From positions 101,419 to 165,418 of the forward strand of contig JAUSDY010000078.1 in the NCBI GenBank assembly GCA_030650395.1: a DNA stretch of 64,000 nt. Direction: 5' to 3'. The notes beneath the pieces were generated by a model that had not been told where the DNA came from, did not search any database, and saw nothing but the letters and a program-made list of their open reading frames with translations. Positions 52,122 to 61,775 of this stretch are shown piece after piece (within the stretch, counting starts at the first letter, position 1; each line of letters opens with the position of its first letter). The translations under genes were made by a program, and so were the position numbers. This DNA comes from Acidobacteriota bacterium. GTDB taxonomy: Bacteria; Acidobacteriota; Vicinamibacteria; Vicinamibacterales; UBA2999.

Positions 52122-53486
52122 ATGCAGGACCTCACCACCGGATCGCTCTCCGGACATCTGATCAAGACCACCAGCTTCATGCTCGTCAGCATGATCTTCC
52201 AGACGCTCTACGTGCTGGTCGATCTGTTCTGGGTCGGCCGTCTCGGTACCGATGCCGTGGCGGCGGTCGGCATCAGCGCCAACCTGTCGTTTCTCGTGCT
52301 CGCCATCTCGCAGATGCTCGGCGTCGGCACGACGACGATGGTGTCGCACGCGGCGGGGAGCAAGCAGCACGATCAGGCGATTGTCCTGTTCAACCAGTCG
52401 CAGGTGCTGTCGATGGTCGCCGGCGTGACGTTCCTCGCCGTGGCGATGTTCTATCGGACCGCGTATGCGGCGTCGCTCAGCGCGGATGCCGCTATGCAGT
52501 CGCAGGCCGAGCAGTACCTGCTGTGGTTCATTCCGGCCATGGCGCTGCAGTTTGCGATGGTCGCGATGGGCGCGGCGCTGCGCGGCACGGGCAACTTCAA
52601 GCCGGGCATGTACGTGCAGACCGGCACGGTGATCATCAACATCGTGCTCGCGCCGGTGCTGATCTTCGGGTGGGGTCCGTTCGATCCGCAAGGCATCAGC
52701 GGCGCGGCGGTGGCGACGTTTGTGGCGATCGCGGTCGGCGTGGTGTGGATCTCGTTTTACTTTCTCGACAACAACGCCTACCTGCGGTTTCACTTCGTCG
52801 ACTGGAAGCCGAATTTCCGCGTCTGGGGACGGATGCTGACGATCGGCCTGCCCGCCGGTGCGGAATTCGCGCTGATGGGTCTCTACATGGTCGTGGTGTA
52901 CCTGATCACCAAGCCGTTCGGCGCGGCGGCGCAAGCCGGCTTTGGCATCGGGCTGCGCATCGTGCAGTCGGCGTTCCTGCCGGTGGTCGCACTTGGATTT
53001 GCGGTGGCGCCGGTCGCCGGGCAGAACTTCGGCGCGCGCAAGGGCCAGCGCGTGCGGGACGCGTTCAAGACCGCGGCGTCGATGGCGGCGATGGCGATGC
53101 TCGTGCTCTCCGGCGGCATCTACCTGGGAGCGGCGCAGCTGATGCGGCTGTTCAGCTCGGATCCGGAAGTGATTCGCGTCGGCGTTGACTATCTCCACAT
53201 CGTGACGCTCAACTTCGTGCCGTCAGGCGTCACGTTCGTGTCGGCCAGCATGTTCCAGGCGATGGGCAACACGCTGCCGTCGCTGATGACGTCGTTCATC
53301 CGCATGGCGATTGGCGTCGTGCCCGCGGTGATCCTGTCGCGGCGGCCCGACTTCGCGTTGACGTGGATCTGGTGGCTGACCGTTCTGTCGACCGCGCTGC
53401 AGATGGCGATGAACCTGCTGCTGTTGCAGCGTGAGTTCCGGATCAAGCTCGTGCACGCGCCCGAGTCGCTCGCCGTCCCGGTTTAG
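52122..53486 (+). CDS. MATE-family efflux protein
   Basis: A 454-residue transporter with about twelve helices in two homologous bundles, the MATE layout. Early segments TTSFMLVSMIFQTLYVLVDLFWVGRLG and FLVLAISQMLGVGTTTMVSHAAG are family hallmarks, and the second bundle begins with IGLPAGAEFALMGLYMVVVY. MATE proteins export cationic drugs or metabolites using sodium or protons. No linked resistance genes or regulator are seen. Confidence 0.92.
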   Translation: MQDLTTGSLSGHLIKTTSFMLVSMIFQTLYVLVDLFWVGRLGTDAVAAVGISANLSFLVLAISQMLGVGTTTMVSHAAGSKQHDQAIVLFNQSQVLSMVAGVTFLAVAMFYRTAYAASLSADAAMQSQAEQYLLWFIPAMALQFAMVAMGAALRGTGNFKPGMYVQTGTVIINIVLAPVLIFGWGPFDPQGISGAAVATFVAIAVGVVWISFYFLDNNAYLRFHFVDWKPNFRVWGRMLTIGLPAGAEFALMGLYMVVVYLITKPFGAAAQAGFGIGLRIVQSAFLPVVALGFAVAPVAGQNFGARKGQRVRDAFKTAASMAAMAMLVLSGGIYLGAAQLMRLFSSDPEVIRVGVDYLHIVTLNFVPSGVTFVSASMFQAMGNTLPSLMTSFIRMAIGVVPAVILSRRPDFALTWIWWLTVLSTALQMAMNLLLLQREFRIKLVHAPESLAVPV

Positions 53487-53560
53487 AAACAGGAGATCAG
53501 AAGAAAATATTTCTCCTGATCTTCTGGTCTCCTGTGAGTATTTCTCTTGGCCTCCTGTGA
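53487..53560. repeat. CAGGAGATCAGAAGA inverted repeat
   Basis: CAGGAGATCAGAAGA faces TCTTCTGGTCTCCTG around an ATATTTCTCCTGA centre, followed by a further CTCCTGTGAGT duplication. It lies right after the MATE stop and could form a transcript-end hairpin. It is another AT-rich family, seen once here. Confidence 0.7.
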
Positions 53561-53593
53561 GTGACTGGGCCGGACTATAATTCTCGCGCCTAC

Positions 53594-55153
53594 ATGAAAC
53601 TCGCCGTCCCGAAAGAATGCCGACCCGGCGAGCGCCGGGTGGCCCTGACCCCCGAAAACGTCTCGCGCCTCATCAAGATGGGTTTTACGGTCGCCGTCGA
53701 ACACGACGCCGGCGCGGGCGCCTCGTTTGACGATCACGACTACCTCGCCGCCGGTGCGGAGATCGTCGCGGACACGCGCCAGATCTGGCAGACCGGCGAC
53801 GTGCTGCTGAAAGTGCAGCCGCCGGCGCCGCATCCGGCGCTGGGGGTGCACGAAGCCGACCTGATCCGCGAAGGCGGCACGCTCGTCAGCTTCCTCTATC
53901 CCGGCAAGAACAAGGACATCATCGACAAGCTGGCGGCACGGAAGGCCACGGCGATCGCGGTCGATCAGATCCCGCGCATCACGCGCGCGCAGAAGATGGA
54001 CGCGCTGTCGTCGATGGCCAACATCGCCGGCTACCGCGCGGTGGTCGAAGCGGCGAGCTTCTACGGGCGGTTCTTCACCGGACAAATGACGGCGGCGGGC
54101 CGGGTGCCGCCGGCGAAGGTGCTGGTGATCGGCGCCGGCGTGGCGGGGCTGGCCGCAATCGGCGCGGCGCGCGGCATGGGCGCGATCGTCCGTGCCTTCG
54201 ACACGCGGCCGACGGTGAAGGAACAAGTCAAGAGCATGGGCGCCGAGTTCATCGAGCTCAACGTCGAGGAAGACGGCGAGGGCGCGGGCGGCTATGCAAA
54301 AGAGATGAGCCCGGCGTTCATCAAGGCGGAGATGGCGATGTTCCTCGCGCAGGCGAAGGAGGTCGACATCATCATCACCACGGCGCTGATCCCGAATCGG
54401 CCGGCGCCCATCCTGATCACCGAAGAGATGGTCAAGGCGATGAAGAAGGGGTCGGTGATCGTCGACCTCGCCGCCGAGAATGGCGGCAACTGCGCGCTCA
54501 CCGAACCCGGCAACGTCGTCGAACGCTACGGCGTCCATATTCTCGGCTACACCGACCTGCCAAGCCGCCTCGCGCCGACGGCCAGCCTGTTGTTTGGCAA
54601 CAACCTGACGCATTTACTGGCGGACCTTGGCGGCGCCAGTCACTTTCATCTCGACCTCGCCGACGAAGTGGTGCGCGGCGCGCTCGTGCTTCGCAACGGC
54701 GAGCTGCTCTGGCCGCCGCCGCCGCGGCCGCCGGTGGTGTTGCCGCCGGATCTGAAAGTCCCGACGGCCAAGGTGCCGGTGCCTCATCCGAAACACGAGA
54801 AGAAGGGCGGCGGCGTTGCCGGACCGGTGCTGGCGCTGTTGGCGACGGCTGGTCTGGTCGGCCTGGGCCTGGTGGCACCACCGGCATTTCTCTCCCACCT
54901 GACCGTGTTCGCGCTCGCGTGCATTGTCGGATGGCAGGTGGTGTGGAACGTAACGCCGGCGCTGCATACGCCGCTCATGAGCGTGACCAACGCCATCAGC
55001 GGCATCATCGTGATCGGCGGCATGCTGCAGGTCAGCGGGCCGCCCTCGTCTACCATCGTGATGCTTGGCGGGGCGGCCATCCTTCTGGCCTCGATCAACA
55101 TCGCCGGCGGCTTTCTCGTGACGCAGCGCATGTTGAAGATGTTCCGGAAATGA
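53594..55153 (+). CDS. pntA: Transhydrogenase alpha subunit, full length
   Basis: PntA binds NAD(H) in the proton-driven reduction of NADP. The ATG at 53594 gives 519 residues beginning [22 protein letters not shown]. It has the NAD fold [20 protein letters not shown] near 185, a Pro-rich linker near 380-410, and about four C-terminal helices (about 415-500) with the [20 protein letters not shown] loop. This is the E. coli-like undivided alpha subunit. It overlaps pntB by 4 bases and is the first of two transhydrogenases in tandem. Confidence 0.95.
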   Translation: MKLAVPKECRPGERRVALTPENVSRLIKMGFTVAVEHDAGAGASFDDHDYLAAGAEIVADTRQIWQTGDVLLKVQPPAPHPALGVHEADLIREGGTLVSFLYPGKNKDIIDKLAARKATAIAVDQIPRITRAQKMDALSSMANIAGYRAVVEAASFYGRFFTGQMTAAGRVPPAKVLVIGAGVAGLAAIGAARGMGAIVRAFDTRPTVKEQVKSMGAEFIELNVEEDGEGAGGYAKEMSPAFIKAEMAMFLAQAKEVDIIITTALIPNRPAPILITEEMVKAMKKGSVIVDLAAENGGNCALTEPGNVVERYGVHILGYTDLPSRLAPTASLLFGNNLTHLLADLGGASHFHLDLADEVVRGALVLRNGELLWPPPPRPPVVLPPDLKVPTAKVPVPHPKHEKKGGGVAGPVLALLATAGLVGLGLVAPPAFLSHLTVFALACIVGWQVVWNVTPALHTPLMSVTNAISGIIVIGGMLQVSGPPSSTIVMLGGAAILLASINIAGGFLVTQRMLKMFRK

Positions 55154-56571
55154 CGACGATACCCGAGACACTCGTCACGATCGCCTATCTCGTCGCCGGA
55201 CTACTTTTCATTTTCAGCCTGGGCGGGCTGTCGGCGCAGGAATCGGCGCGCCGCGGCAACGTGTTCGGCATGGTCGGCATGCTGATCGCGGTGCTGGTCA
55301 CGACGTTTGGCCCGCGGGTCACCAGCTATACGGTGCTGACCGGTGCGCTCGTTACCGGCGGCGCGATCGGGGCGGCGCTGGCGTCGCGCGTTGGGATGAC
55401 GTCGATGCCGCAGATGGTCGCGATCCTGCACAGCTTTGTCGGCGCCGCGGCCGTGCTGGTCGGGTTGGCGACGGCGCTCGACCACAGCGTTCGCCTGTAC
55501 GGCGCCGAGGCGACGATTCACGAAGTCGAAATCGCGCTCGGCATTTTCGTTGGCGCGATTACGTTCACCGGGTCGGTCGTCGCCTACGGCAAGTTGCAGG
55601 GTCTGATCGGCAGCAAGCCGTTACTGCTTCCGGGCCGGCATCTGATCAACCTGATCGCCTTCCTTGGATGCCTGTACCTCGGTTTCCTGTTCATCACCTA
55701 CGGCGACTACTTCCCGCCGCTGTGGCCGCTGCTGGCGATCACCGGCGTGGCGTGCCTGCTCGGCATCCTCCTGGTGATGGCGATCGGCGGCGCGGATATG
55801 CCGGTCGTGGTCTCGATGCTCAACAGCTATTCGGGATGGGCCGCGGCCGCCGCGGGCTTCATGCTCGAAAACGATCTGCTGATCATCACCGGCGCGCTGG
55901 TCGGTTCGAGCGGCGCGATCCTGAGCTACATCATGTGCCGCGCCATGAACCGGTCGTTCCTGAGCGTGATCCTCGGCGGCTTCGGTGCCGAGGAAGGGGC
56001 GGCGCCCGCCGCCGGGGCGCAGCCGGCCGGCGAGGTCAAGAGCATCACGGCCGAAGAGACGGCGGAGCTGCTGCGCGAGGCCAAGAGCGTGATCGTAGTG
56101 CCGGGCTACGGCCTGGCCGTGGCGCAGGCACAGCACCCGTTGTACGAGCTCACGCAAATCCTGCGCGATCGCGGCGTCGAGGTGCGGTTCGCGATCCATC
56201 CGGTGGCCGGCCGGCTGCCGGGGCACATGAACGTGCTGCTCGCGGAAGCCAGGGTGCCCTACGACATCGTGTTCGAGATGGAAGAGGTCAACGAAGACTT
56301 CCCTGACACGGACGTGGCGATCGTCATCGGCGCGAACGACATCGTGAACCCGGGCGCGCTGGACGACCCGTCGAGCCCGATCTACGGGATGCCGATTCTC
56401 GAAGTGTGGAAGGCCAAGACCTGTATTGTGAGCAAACGCGGCATGGCCAGCGGCTATGCCGGCGTGGACAACCCGCTGTTCTATAAACAGAACACGCGGA
56501 TGCTGTTCGGCGACGCTAAGCAGACGGTGGTGAAGCTGATTGCAGAGCTCAAGACCGCATTGTCACACTGA
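55150..56571 (+). CDS. pntB: Transhydrogenase beta subunit, copy 1
   Basis: PntB (473 residues) carries eight or nine membrane helices in its first ~280 residues and the NADP(H)-binding domain with [21 protein letters not shown] near 320. It pairs with the undivided PntA just upstream (ATGA overlap). A Pro/Ala linker (residues ~282-297) precedes the soluble domain. It is followed by a 62-base gap before the second set. Confidence 0.95.
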   Translation: MTTIPETLVTIAYLVAGLLFIFSLGGLSAQESARRGNVFGMVGMLIAVLVTTFGPRVTSYTVLTGALVTGGAIGAALASRVGMTSMPQMVAILHSFVGAAAVLVGLATALDHSVRLYGAEATIHEVEIALGIFVGAITFTGSVVAYGKLQGLIGSKPLLLPGRHLINLIAFLGCLYLGFLFITYGDYFPPLWPLLAITGVACLLGILLVMAIGGADMPVVVSMLNSYSGWAAAAAGFMLENDLLIITGALVGSSGAILSYIMCRAMNRSFLSVILGGFGAEEGAAPAAGAQPAGEVKSITAEETAELLREAKSVIVVPGYGLAVAQAQHPLYELTQILRDRGVEVRFAIHPVAGRLPGHMNVLLAEARVPYDIVFEMEEVNEDFPDTDVAIVIGANDIVNPGALDDPSSPIYGMPILEVWKAKTCIVSKRGMASGYAGVDNPLFYKQNTRMLFGDAKQTVVKLIAELKTALSH

Positions 56572-56633
56572 ACTTCGTGCCGACGTGGCGCGCCCTGCAA
56601 GGAAGGCGGCGCCGTGAAGGTAGAATACCGGTC

Positions 56634-57743
56634 ATGCGAATCACCGTCCTGAAGGAACGGGCCGCGGGGGAACACCGCGTTGCGCTCGTCCCGGAATCGG
56701 TGAGCAAGCTCGTGAAGGCCGGCGCCGAGGTAATGGTCGAACGTGGCGCGGGACAGGCCGCGGGGTTTCCGGATGCGTCATACCAGGCTGTGGGCGCCGC
56801 GCTGGCCGGCGCGGCAGACGAAGCGCTGAGCGGAGCAGACGTTGTCTTGAAGGTCCAGCCACCCACACCCGACGAAGCGGGGCGCCTTCCCTCGGGCGCG
56901 GTCCTCATCAGCTTGCTGCCGGCCTCTTCGAACGGCGACCTTCTTCTACAATTGGCGAGTCGAAACGTCACGGCGCTGGGCCTCGAGCGGGTCCCGCGCA
57001 TCACGCGAGCCCAGTCGATGGACGTGCTCTCGTCTCAGGCGACCGTCGCCGGCTACAAGGCGGTGCTGCTCGGCGCCTCGACGCTGCCACGGCTGCTGCC
57101 GATGATGACGACCGCGGCCGGATCGCTCACCCCGGGCAAGGCGTTCGTGCTCGGCGCGGGGGTGGCAGGACTGCAGGCGATCGCAACGGCGCGGCGGCTG
57201 GGCGCCGTGGTGTCGGCCTTCGATGTGCGGCCCGCGGTGAAGGAACAGGTGCAGTCGCTCGGCGCGTCGTTTGTCGCCGCCAACGCGATCGGCGCGGGCG
57301 CCGAGGGACAAGGCGGGTACGCGCGGGCGCAGACCGAGGACGAACAGGCCCGCACCCAGGCGGCGCTGGCCGGCCACATCAAGGACATGGACCTGGTGAT
57401 TGCCACGGCCGCGATTCCCGGCAAGCGCGCGCCCGTCCTGATCACCGAAGCGATGGTCGCGTCGATGAAGCCCGGCAGCGTGATCGTCGACCTCGCAGCG
57501 GAGACCGGCGGCAATTGCGTGCTGACCCGGGCCGGCGAGACGGTGGTCACGGCCAACGGGGTGACCATCCTCGGCCCGGTGAACCTGCCGGCCACGATGC
57601 CGCTGCATGCGAGCCAGATGTTGAGCCGCAACGTCCTGACGCTTCTGCAACACCTCCTCACCAAGGAGGGCCAGCTGGTGGTCAGTATGGACGACGAGAT
57701 CACAGGGGCGATGTGTCTGGTCCACGCCGGCCAGGTCCGATGA
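56634..57743 (+). CDS. pntAA: Transhydrogenase alpha subunit part 1, split type
   Basis: A 369-residue soluble NAD(H)-binding subunit of the split (Rhodospirillum-like) transhydrogenase. It begins RITVLKERAAGEHRVALVPESV and has the NAD fold VLGAGVAGLQAIATARRLGA near residue 170 and MDVLSSQATVAGYKA. Membrane helices are absent, as expected. Divergence from the upstream pntA is large, so it is not a recent duplicate. Confidence 0.94.
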   Translation: MRITVLKERAAGEHRVALVPESVSKLVKAGAEVMVERGAGQAAGFPDASYQAVGAALAGAADEALSGADVVLKVQPPTPDEAGRLPSGAVLISLLPASSNGDLLLQLASRNVTALGLERVPRITRAQSMDVLSSQATVAGYKAVLLGASTLPRLLPMMTTAAGSLTPGKAFVLGAGVAGLQAIATARRLGAVVSAFDVRPAVKEQVQSLGASFVAANAIGAGAEGQGGYARAQTEDEQARTQAALAGHIKDMDLVIATAAIPGKRAPVLITEAMVASMKPGSVIVDLAAETGGNCVLTRAGETVVTANGVTILGPVNLPATMPLHASQMLSRNVLTLLQHLLTKEGQLVVSMDDEITGAMCLVHAGQVR

Positions 57744-57765
57744 GCCGCCAGTTGGAGAGTTTTTC

Positions 57766-58065
57766 ATGACCACCGAAGCGCTAATCATGGCGATCGTCAT
57801 CTTCACGCTCTCCACGTTTCTCGGCGTGGAGCTGATCGGGCGCGTCCCGCCGACGCTCCATACCCCGTTGATGTCGGGCGCGAACGCCGTCAGCGGCATC
57901 ACGATTGTCGGCGCCCTGATCATCGCGGGCAGCGACCTCGGGTGGATTTCGACCTATCTCGGCTTCGTCGCCATTGTGCTGGCCATGATGAACGTGGCGG
58001 GTGGCTACGCCGTGACCGACCGGATGCTGGGCATGTTCAAGTCCGGGCCGGAGGAGAAGCGCTGA
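57766..58065 (+). CDS. pntAB: Transhydrogenase alpha subunit part 2, membrane
   Basis: A 99-residue membrane subunit with three helices (about 4-25, 40-58, 62-80) and the family motif PTLHTPLMSGANAVSGI. It supplies the helices that are fused to pntA in the first set. A GGAG ribosome site lies about 9 bases before the ATG. Its stop overlaps the next ATG (TGATG form). Confidence 0.94.
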   Translation: MTTEALIMAIVIFTLSTFLGVELIGRVPPTLHTPLMSGANAVSGITIVGALIIAGSDLGWISTYLGFVAIVLAMMNVAGGYAVTDRMLGMFKSGPEEKR

Positions 58066-59456
58066 TGCCCGTCTGGCTGACCCAGATCCTCTACCTTGTC
58101 TCGGCCGTTCTCTTCATCATCGGCATCAAGCGTCTCGGCAGCCCCGCCACCGCGCGGCAGGGCAACGCGATCTCCGGCGTGGGGATGCTGATTGCGATCC
58201 TGGTCGCGCTCGCCGATCACGCGGTTGTCTCCTACGGGGTGATCGCGGCGGGCATGGTGGTGGGCACCTTGTTGGGACTGTGGCAGGCCTATGCCGTGAA
58301 GATGACGGCGATGCCGCAAATGGTGGCGCTGCTCAACGGCTTCGGCGGCGGCGCCTCGATGATCGTCGGCGCGGCCGAGTTCTACCGGGCATTCGAGGCC
58401 GGCGCCGACATCCCGACGCCGACGGGCGTCGTGATGCAGCTCAGCCTGATCATCGGTGGCGTGACGCTCACGGGCAGCCTCGTGGCGTTTGCGAAGCTGC
58501 AAGAGTGGATGCCGGGCAAGCCCCTCACGTTTCCGGCCCAGAACGCGTCGAACCTGATCGTGTTCCTCGCCACGCTGGCGCTGGCCGGCTGGCAGATCTC
58601 CACGGAAGTGCCGCTCTTGCCGCCGTTCTACGGGCTGTGCGCGCTGGCGCTGCTGCTCGGTGTGCTGCTCGTGATTCCCATCGGTGGCGCGGACATGCCG
58701 GTGGTGATTTCGCTGCTCAATTCGTACTCGGGCATCGCGGCCGGCATGACGGGTTTCGTGATCGACAACGAGGTGCTCATCATCGCGGGCGCGCTCGTGG
58801 GCTCGTCCGGCATCATCTTGAGCCGGATCATGTGCAAGGCGATGAACCGGTCGCTGACCAACGTGCTCTTTGGCGCGTTCGGCGCCACGGCCGGCAGGAG
58901 CGGCGGCACGAGCATGGCTGGTCTGACCGTGAAATCGATCACGCCCGAAGACTTCGCGGTCCAGCTGGCGTACGCGCGGAAGGTGATCATCGTCCCGGGC
59001 TACGGGATGGCCGTGGCGCAGGCGCAGCACCAGGTGCGCGAGCTGGCCGACTTGATCGAGAAGCGCGGCGGCGTGGTGAAGTACGCCATCCATCCCGTGG
59101 CGGGGCGCATGCCGGGGCACATGAACGTGCTGCTCGCCGAGGCGAACATCCCGTACGATCGGCTCTACGAGATGGACGACATCAACAGCGAGTTCGACGA
59201 CACGGATGCGTGCCTGGTGATTGGGGCCAACGACGTCGTGAACCCGGCGGCGCGCCACGACAAAAACTCGCCGATCTTCGGCATGCCGATTATCAATGCC
59301 GACCACGCGAAGATGACCGTGGTGATGAAGCGCAGCATGGCGACCGGATTCGCCGGGATCGAAAACGAGTTGTTCTACGCGCCACGCACGTGGATGTTGT
59401 TCGGAGATGCGAAGCAGAGCCTGCAGAAGTTGATCGCGGAGGTCAAACAGGCTTGA
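58065..59456 (+). CDS. pntB: Transhydrogenase beta subunit, copy 2
   Basis: A 463-residue beta subunit for the split set, with membrane helices to about residue 280 and the NADP(H) motif VPGYGMAVAQAQHQVRELADL near 310, then [25 protein letters not shown]. It shares the overall plan of copy 1 but is clearly diverged. With pntAA and pntAB it makes a second complete enzyme. Confidence 0.95.
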   Translation: MPVWLTQILYLVSAVLFIIGIKRLGSPATARQGNAISGVGMLIAILVALADHAVVSYGVIAAGMVVGTLLGLWQAYAVKMTAMPQMVALLNGFGGGASMIVGAAEFYRAFEAGADIPTPTGVVMQLSLIIGGVTLTGSLVAFAKLQEWMPGKPLTFPAQNASNLIVFLATLALAGWQISTEVPLLPPFYGLCALALLLGVLLVIPIGGADMPVVISLLNSYSGIAAGMTGFVIDNEVLIIAGALVGSSGIILSRIMCKAMNRSLTNVLFGAFGATAGRSGGTSMAGLTVKSITPEDFAVQLAYARKVIIVPGYGMAVAQAQHQVRELADLIEKRGGVVKYAIHPVAGRMPGHMNVLLAEANIPYDRLYEMDDINSEFDDTDACLVIGANDVVNPAARHDKNSPIFGMPIINADHAKMTVVMKRSMATGFAGIENELFYAPRTWMLFGDAKQSLQKLIAEVKQA

Positions 59457-59476
59457 GGGCTTGAGGGCTTGGGAGG
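59453..59476. repeat. GCTTGAGG tandem repeat, about 3 copies
   Basis: Two GGCTTGAGG-type 9-base units and a diverged third, ending in GGGAGG, which also forms the ribosome site of the metallo-hydrolase gene. The first unit overlaps the pntB stop. Compare the GGTTCAGG array at 1536-1580. Confidence 0.6.
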
Positions 59477-59481
59477 TTGCG

Positions 59482-60474
59482 ATGACTACATCGACTCGCC
59501 GATGGATTTCTGCCGCGGGATTCGCATTCGTCGTTGCCCTCGTACCGATCTCGGCGCAGCCCGCGTCTGACACCGTCGACGCCCACGTCGCGGCGGCGAA
59601 GGCCGCGGCCCGACAGGATCATCTCGGTCTGTTCAACCGCCTGTGCACGCCTGAACCGGCGCGACCCGCGGCGGCGGCGACTCAGAAACCAGCCCCGCCA
59701 CGACCGGCCGGGCCGCCGGCCAAATCCACTTGGGAAGCGGACGCTGTCAAGGTGTTCGACAACCTGTACTCCGTGGGCGAGAAGGAATACTCCGCGTGGG
59801 CCGTGACCACCTCCGACGGCATCATCATTCTCGACACCATCTTCGAGTACTCGGTCGACAGCCAAATCGTGGGCGGCCTGCGCAAGCTCGGCCTCGATCC
59901 CACGACGATCAAGTACGCGATCGTCAGCCACGGTCATCGCGATCACTCCGGCGGCGCGCAGTTCCTGCAGGATTCGTTCAAGACACGCGTGCTGCTGTCA
60001 GCCGCCGATTGGGACATGCTCGAGAAGAACACCCGCGACCCGGCGAAGCCGAAGCGCGACATCGTCGTCACCGACGGGCAAAAGCTCACGCTTGGTAATC
60101 AGACCCTGACGCTGTATGTGACGCCTGGACACACGCCCGGAACCGTCTCGACGCTGGTGCCCGTCTTCGACAACGGCAAGCCGCACCTGGCGGCGGCGTG
60201 GGGTGGCACGGCCTTCAATTTCACGCCCTCGAAGGAACGCTTCAAGATCTACATCGACTCGGCCCGGCGCTTCAGCGACATCGTCGCCAAGGCCGGTGCG
60301 GATGTGCTGATCGCGAATCACACGATCTTTGACGGCTCCAAGACCAAACTGCCGGCGATGGCGTCGCGCAAGCCCGGCGACCCTCATCCGTACGTGATTG
60401 GCACCGAGAGCGTCCGCAGGTACCTCAAGGTGGCTGAAGAATGTGCGGCAGCGGCGATGCTGCGGTTAAATTAG
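59482..60474 (+). CDS. Secreted B3-like metallo-beta-lactamase-fold hydrolase
   Basis: A 330-residue exported protein. The ATG at 59482 follows GGGAGG. It has a signal peptide (about 1-28) and a Pro-rich spacer, then the zinc motif SHGHRDHSGG (HxHxDH) near 147, PGHTPGT near 214 and NHTIFD near 275, the metal ligands of the B3 subclass. Related members may be beta-lactamases or other hydrolases; I cannot separate these by eye. Nothing next to it is a known resistance regulator. Confidence 0.88.
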   Translation: MTTSTRRWISAAGFAFVVALVPISAQPASDTVDAHVAAAKAAARQDHLGLFNRLCTPEPARPAAAATQKPAPPRPAGPPAKSTWEADAVKVFDNLYSVGEKEYSAWAVTTSDGIIILDTIFEYSVDSQIVGGLRKLGLDPTTIKYAIVSHGHRDHSGGAQFLQDSFKTRVLLSAADWDMLEKNTRDPAKPKRDIVVTDGQKLTLGNQTLTLYVTPGHTPGTVSTLVPVFDNGKPHLAAAWGGTAFNFTPSKERFKIYIDSARRFSDIVAKAGADVLIANHTIFDGSKTKLPAMASRKPGDPHPYVIGTESVRRYLKVAEECAAAAMLRLN

Positions 60475-60493
60475 GAACGCGGGGACCAACATA

Positions 60494-61753
60494 ATGAAAA
60501 CACGTATCTCGATTCTCGTCATTCTTACGGCGCTCGCGATACCGGTGGCCGTTTCCGTTCAGAGCCGCCCTCAGGCGGTATCCGGGCTGGCGGCCGATCG
60601 CGTCGCCGTCATCGACCGCGGCCTGCAGCGCTTCATCGACGACAACCGGGTCGCCGGCATCGTGGCGCTCGTGATACAGGACGGCAAGCCCGTCTACGAG
60701 AAGGCCTTCGGCTGGGCCGACAAGGAAGCCGGCCGGCGGATGACCACCGACACGATCTTCCGCATCGCGTCGCAGACCAAGGCGCTCACGAGCGTCGCGA
60801 TCATGCAGTTGATCGAAGAAGGCAAGCTCTCGCTCAATCGGCGCGCCGGCGACTTCATCCCGACATTTGCGGCGACGACGGTGGCAACGGCCCGGAAGGA
60901 TGACGGCCTCGTGACCGCGCCGGCACGCCGGCCGATCACCATCAGGGATCTGTTGACGCACACCGCCGGCATTTCATACGGCACGGGATCGGTGGTCGGC
61001 GACACCTATGCGGCGAAGGGCCTGGGGCCCGCGGCGGGCATGGGCTGGTACACCGCCGACAAGGACGAGCCGGTGTGCACGACGATGGAACGGCTCGGCA
61101 CCTTGCCGTTCGTTGCGCAACCCGGCGACCAATTTGTCTACGGCTACAACACCGATATCCTCGGCTGCATCGTCGAGAAAGTCTCGGGGCTGTCGCTCGA
61201 CCAGTACCTGCGCATGCGCATCATCGCGCCCCTGGGGATGAAGGACACGATGTTCTTCCTGCCGCCTGCGGAGCGGGCACGGCTCGCGGCCGTGTATGGC
61301 AGTCAGGACGGCAAGTACGTCCGTTCGCCCGACGACGCTCGCGGCCAGGGTCACTACATTGACGGTCCACGTAAGAACTTCGCGGGCGGCGCGGGTTTAC
61401 TTTCCACCGCGCGCGACTACGCGCGCTTCCTGGAAGCGATGCGCCTGGGCGGCACGGTCGACGGCGTGCGGTTGCTGTCGCCGCGCAGCGTGCAGCTCAT
61501 GACGACAAACCAGGTCGGCACTCTTCATTCGGCCACCGGCCTTGGCTTTGGCCTGGGCTTCCAGACAACTGACCACTACGGCGCAAACGGGATGAGCGGC
61601 GAAGGATCGTTCGGGTGGGGCGGCGCCTACGGATCCAACTATCGTGTCGATCCCGAGGCCCGGCTGGTGCTCGTGCTGATGACCCAGCTGATGCCCAACG
61701 CCACCGACATCCAGCAGGTGTTTCCGAACCTGGTGTACCAGGCGCTGCAGTGA
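60494..61753 (+). CDS. Secreted class C beta-lactamase-like serine hydrolase
   Basis: A 419-residue exported serine hydrolase. A signal peptide (about 1-25) is followed by the SxxK motif ASQTKALTSVAIMQLIEEG (Ser near 94) and the YGYNTD (YxN) motif near 216. The HTG-type third motif is not obvious. Such proteins range from beta-lactamases and DD-peptidases to esterases. It follows the metallo-hydrolase by 19 bases, so both are likely co-transcribed. Confidence 0.88.
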   Translation: MKTRISILVILTALAIPVAVSVQSRPQAVSGLAADRVAVIDRGLQRFIDDNRVAGIVALVIQDGKPVYEKAFGWADKEAGRRMTTDTIFRIASQTKALTSVAIMQLIEEGKLSLNRRAGDFIPTFAATTVATARKDDGLVTAPARRPITIRDLLTHTAGISYGTGSVVGDTYAAKGLGPAAGMGWYTADKDEPVCTTMERLGTLPFVAQPGDQFVYGYNTDILGCIVEKVSGLSLDQYLRMRIIAPLGMKDTMFFLPPAERARLAAVYGSQDGKYVRSPDDARGQGHYIDGPRKNFAGGAGLLSTARDYARFLEAMRLGGTVDGVRLLSPRSVQLMTTNQVGTLHSATGLGFGLGFQTTDHYGANGMSGEGSFGWGGAYGSNYRVDPEARLVLVLMTQLMPNATDIQQVFPNLVYQALQ

Positions 61754-61775
61754 CACGCGGCGTTCGACCCTCGAC

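Noticed and set aside
58005..59573. 522-codon minus-strand open frame opposite pntB copy 2
   Set aside because: Low-complexity His/Arg-rich product; an antisense shadow of a conserved membrane protein gene.
59482..61753. Beta-lactam resistance cassette (metallo- and serine-type hydrolases together)
   Set aside because: Both folds include many non-resistance enzymes, there is no linked regulator or mobile element, and key specificity residues cannot be judged by eye.
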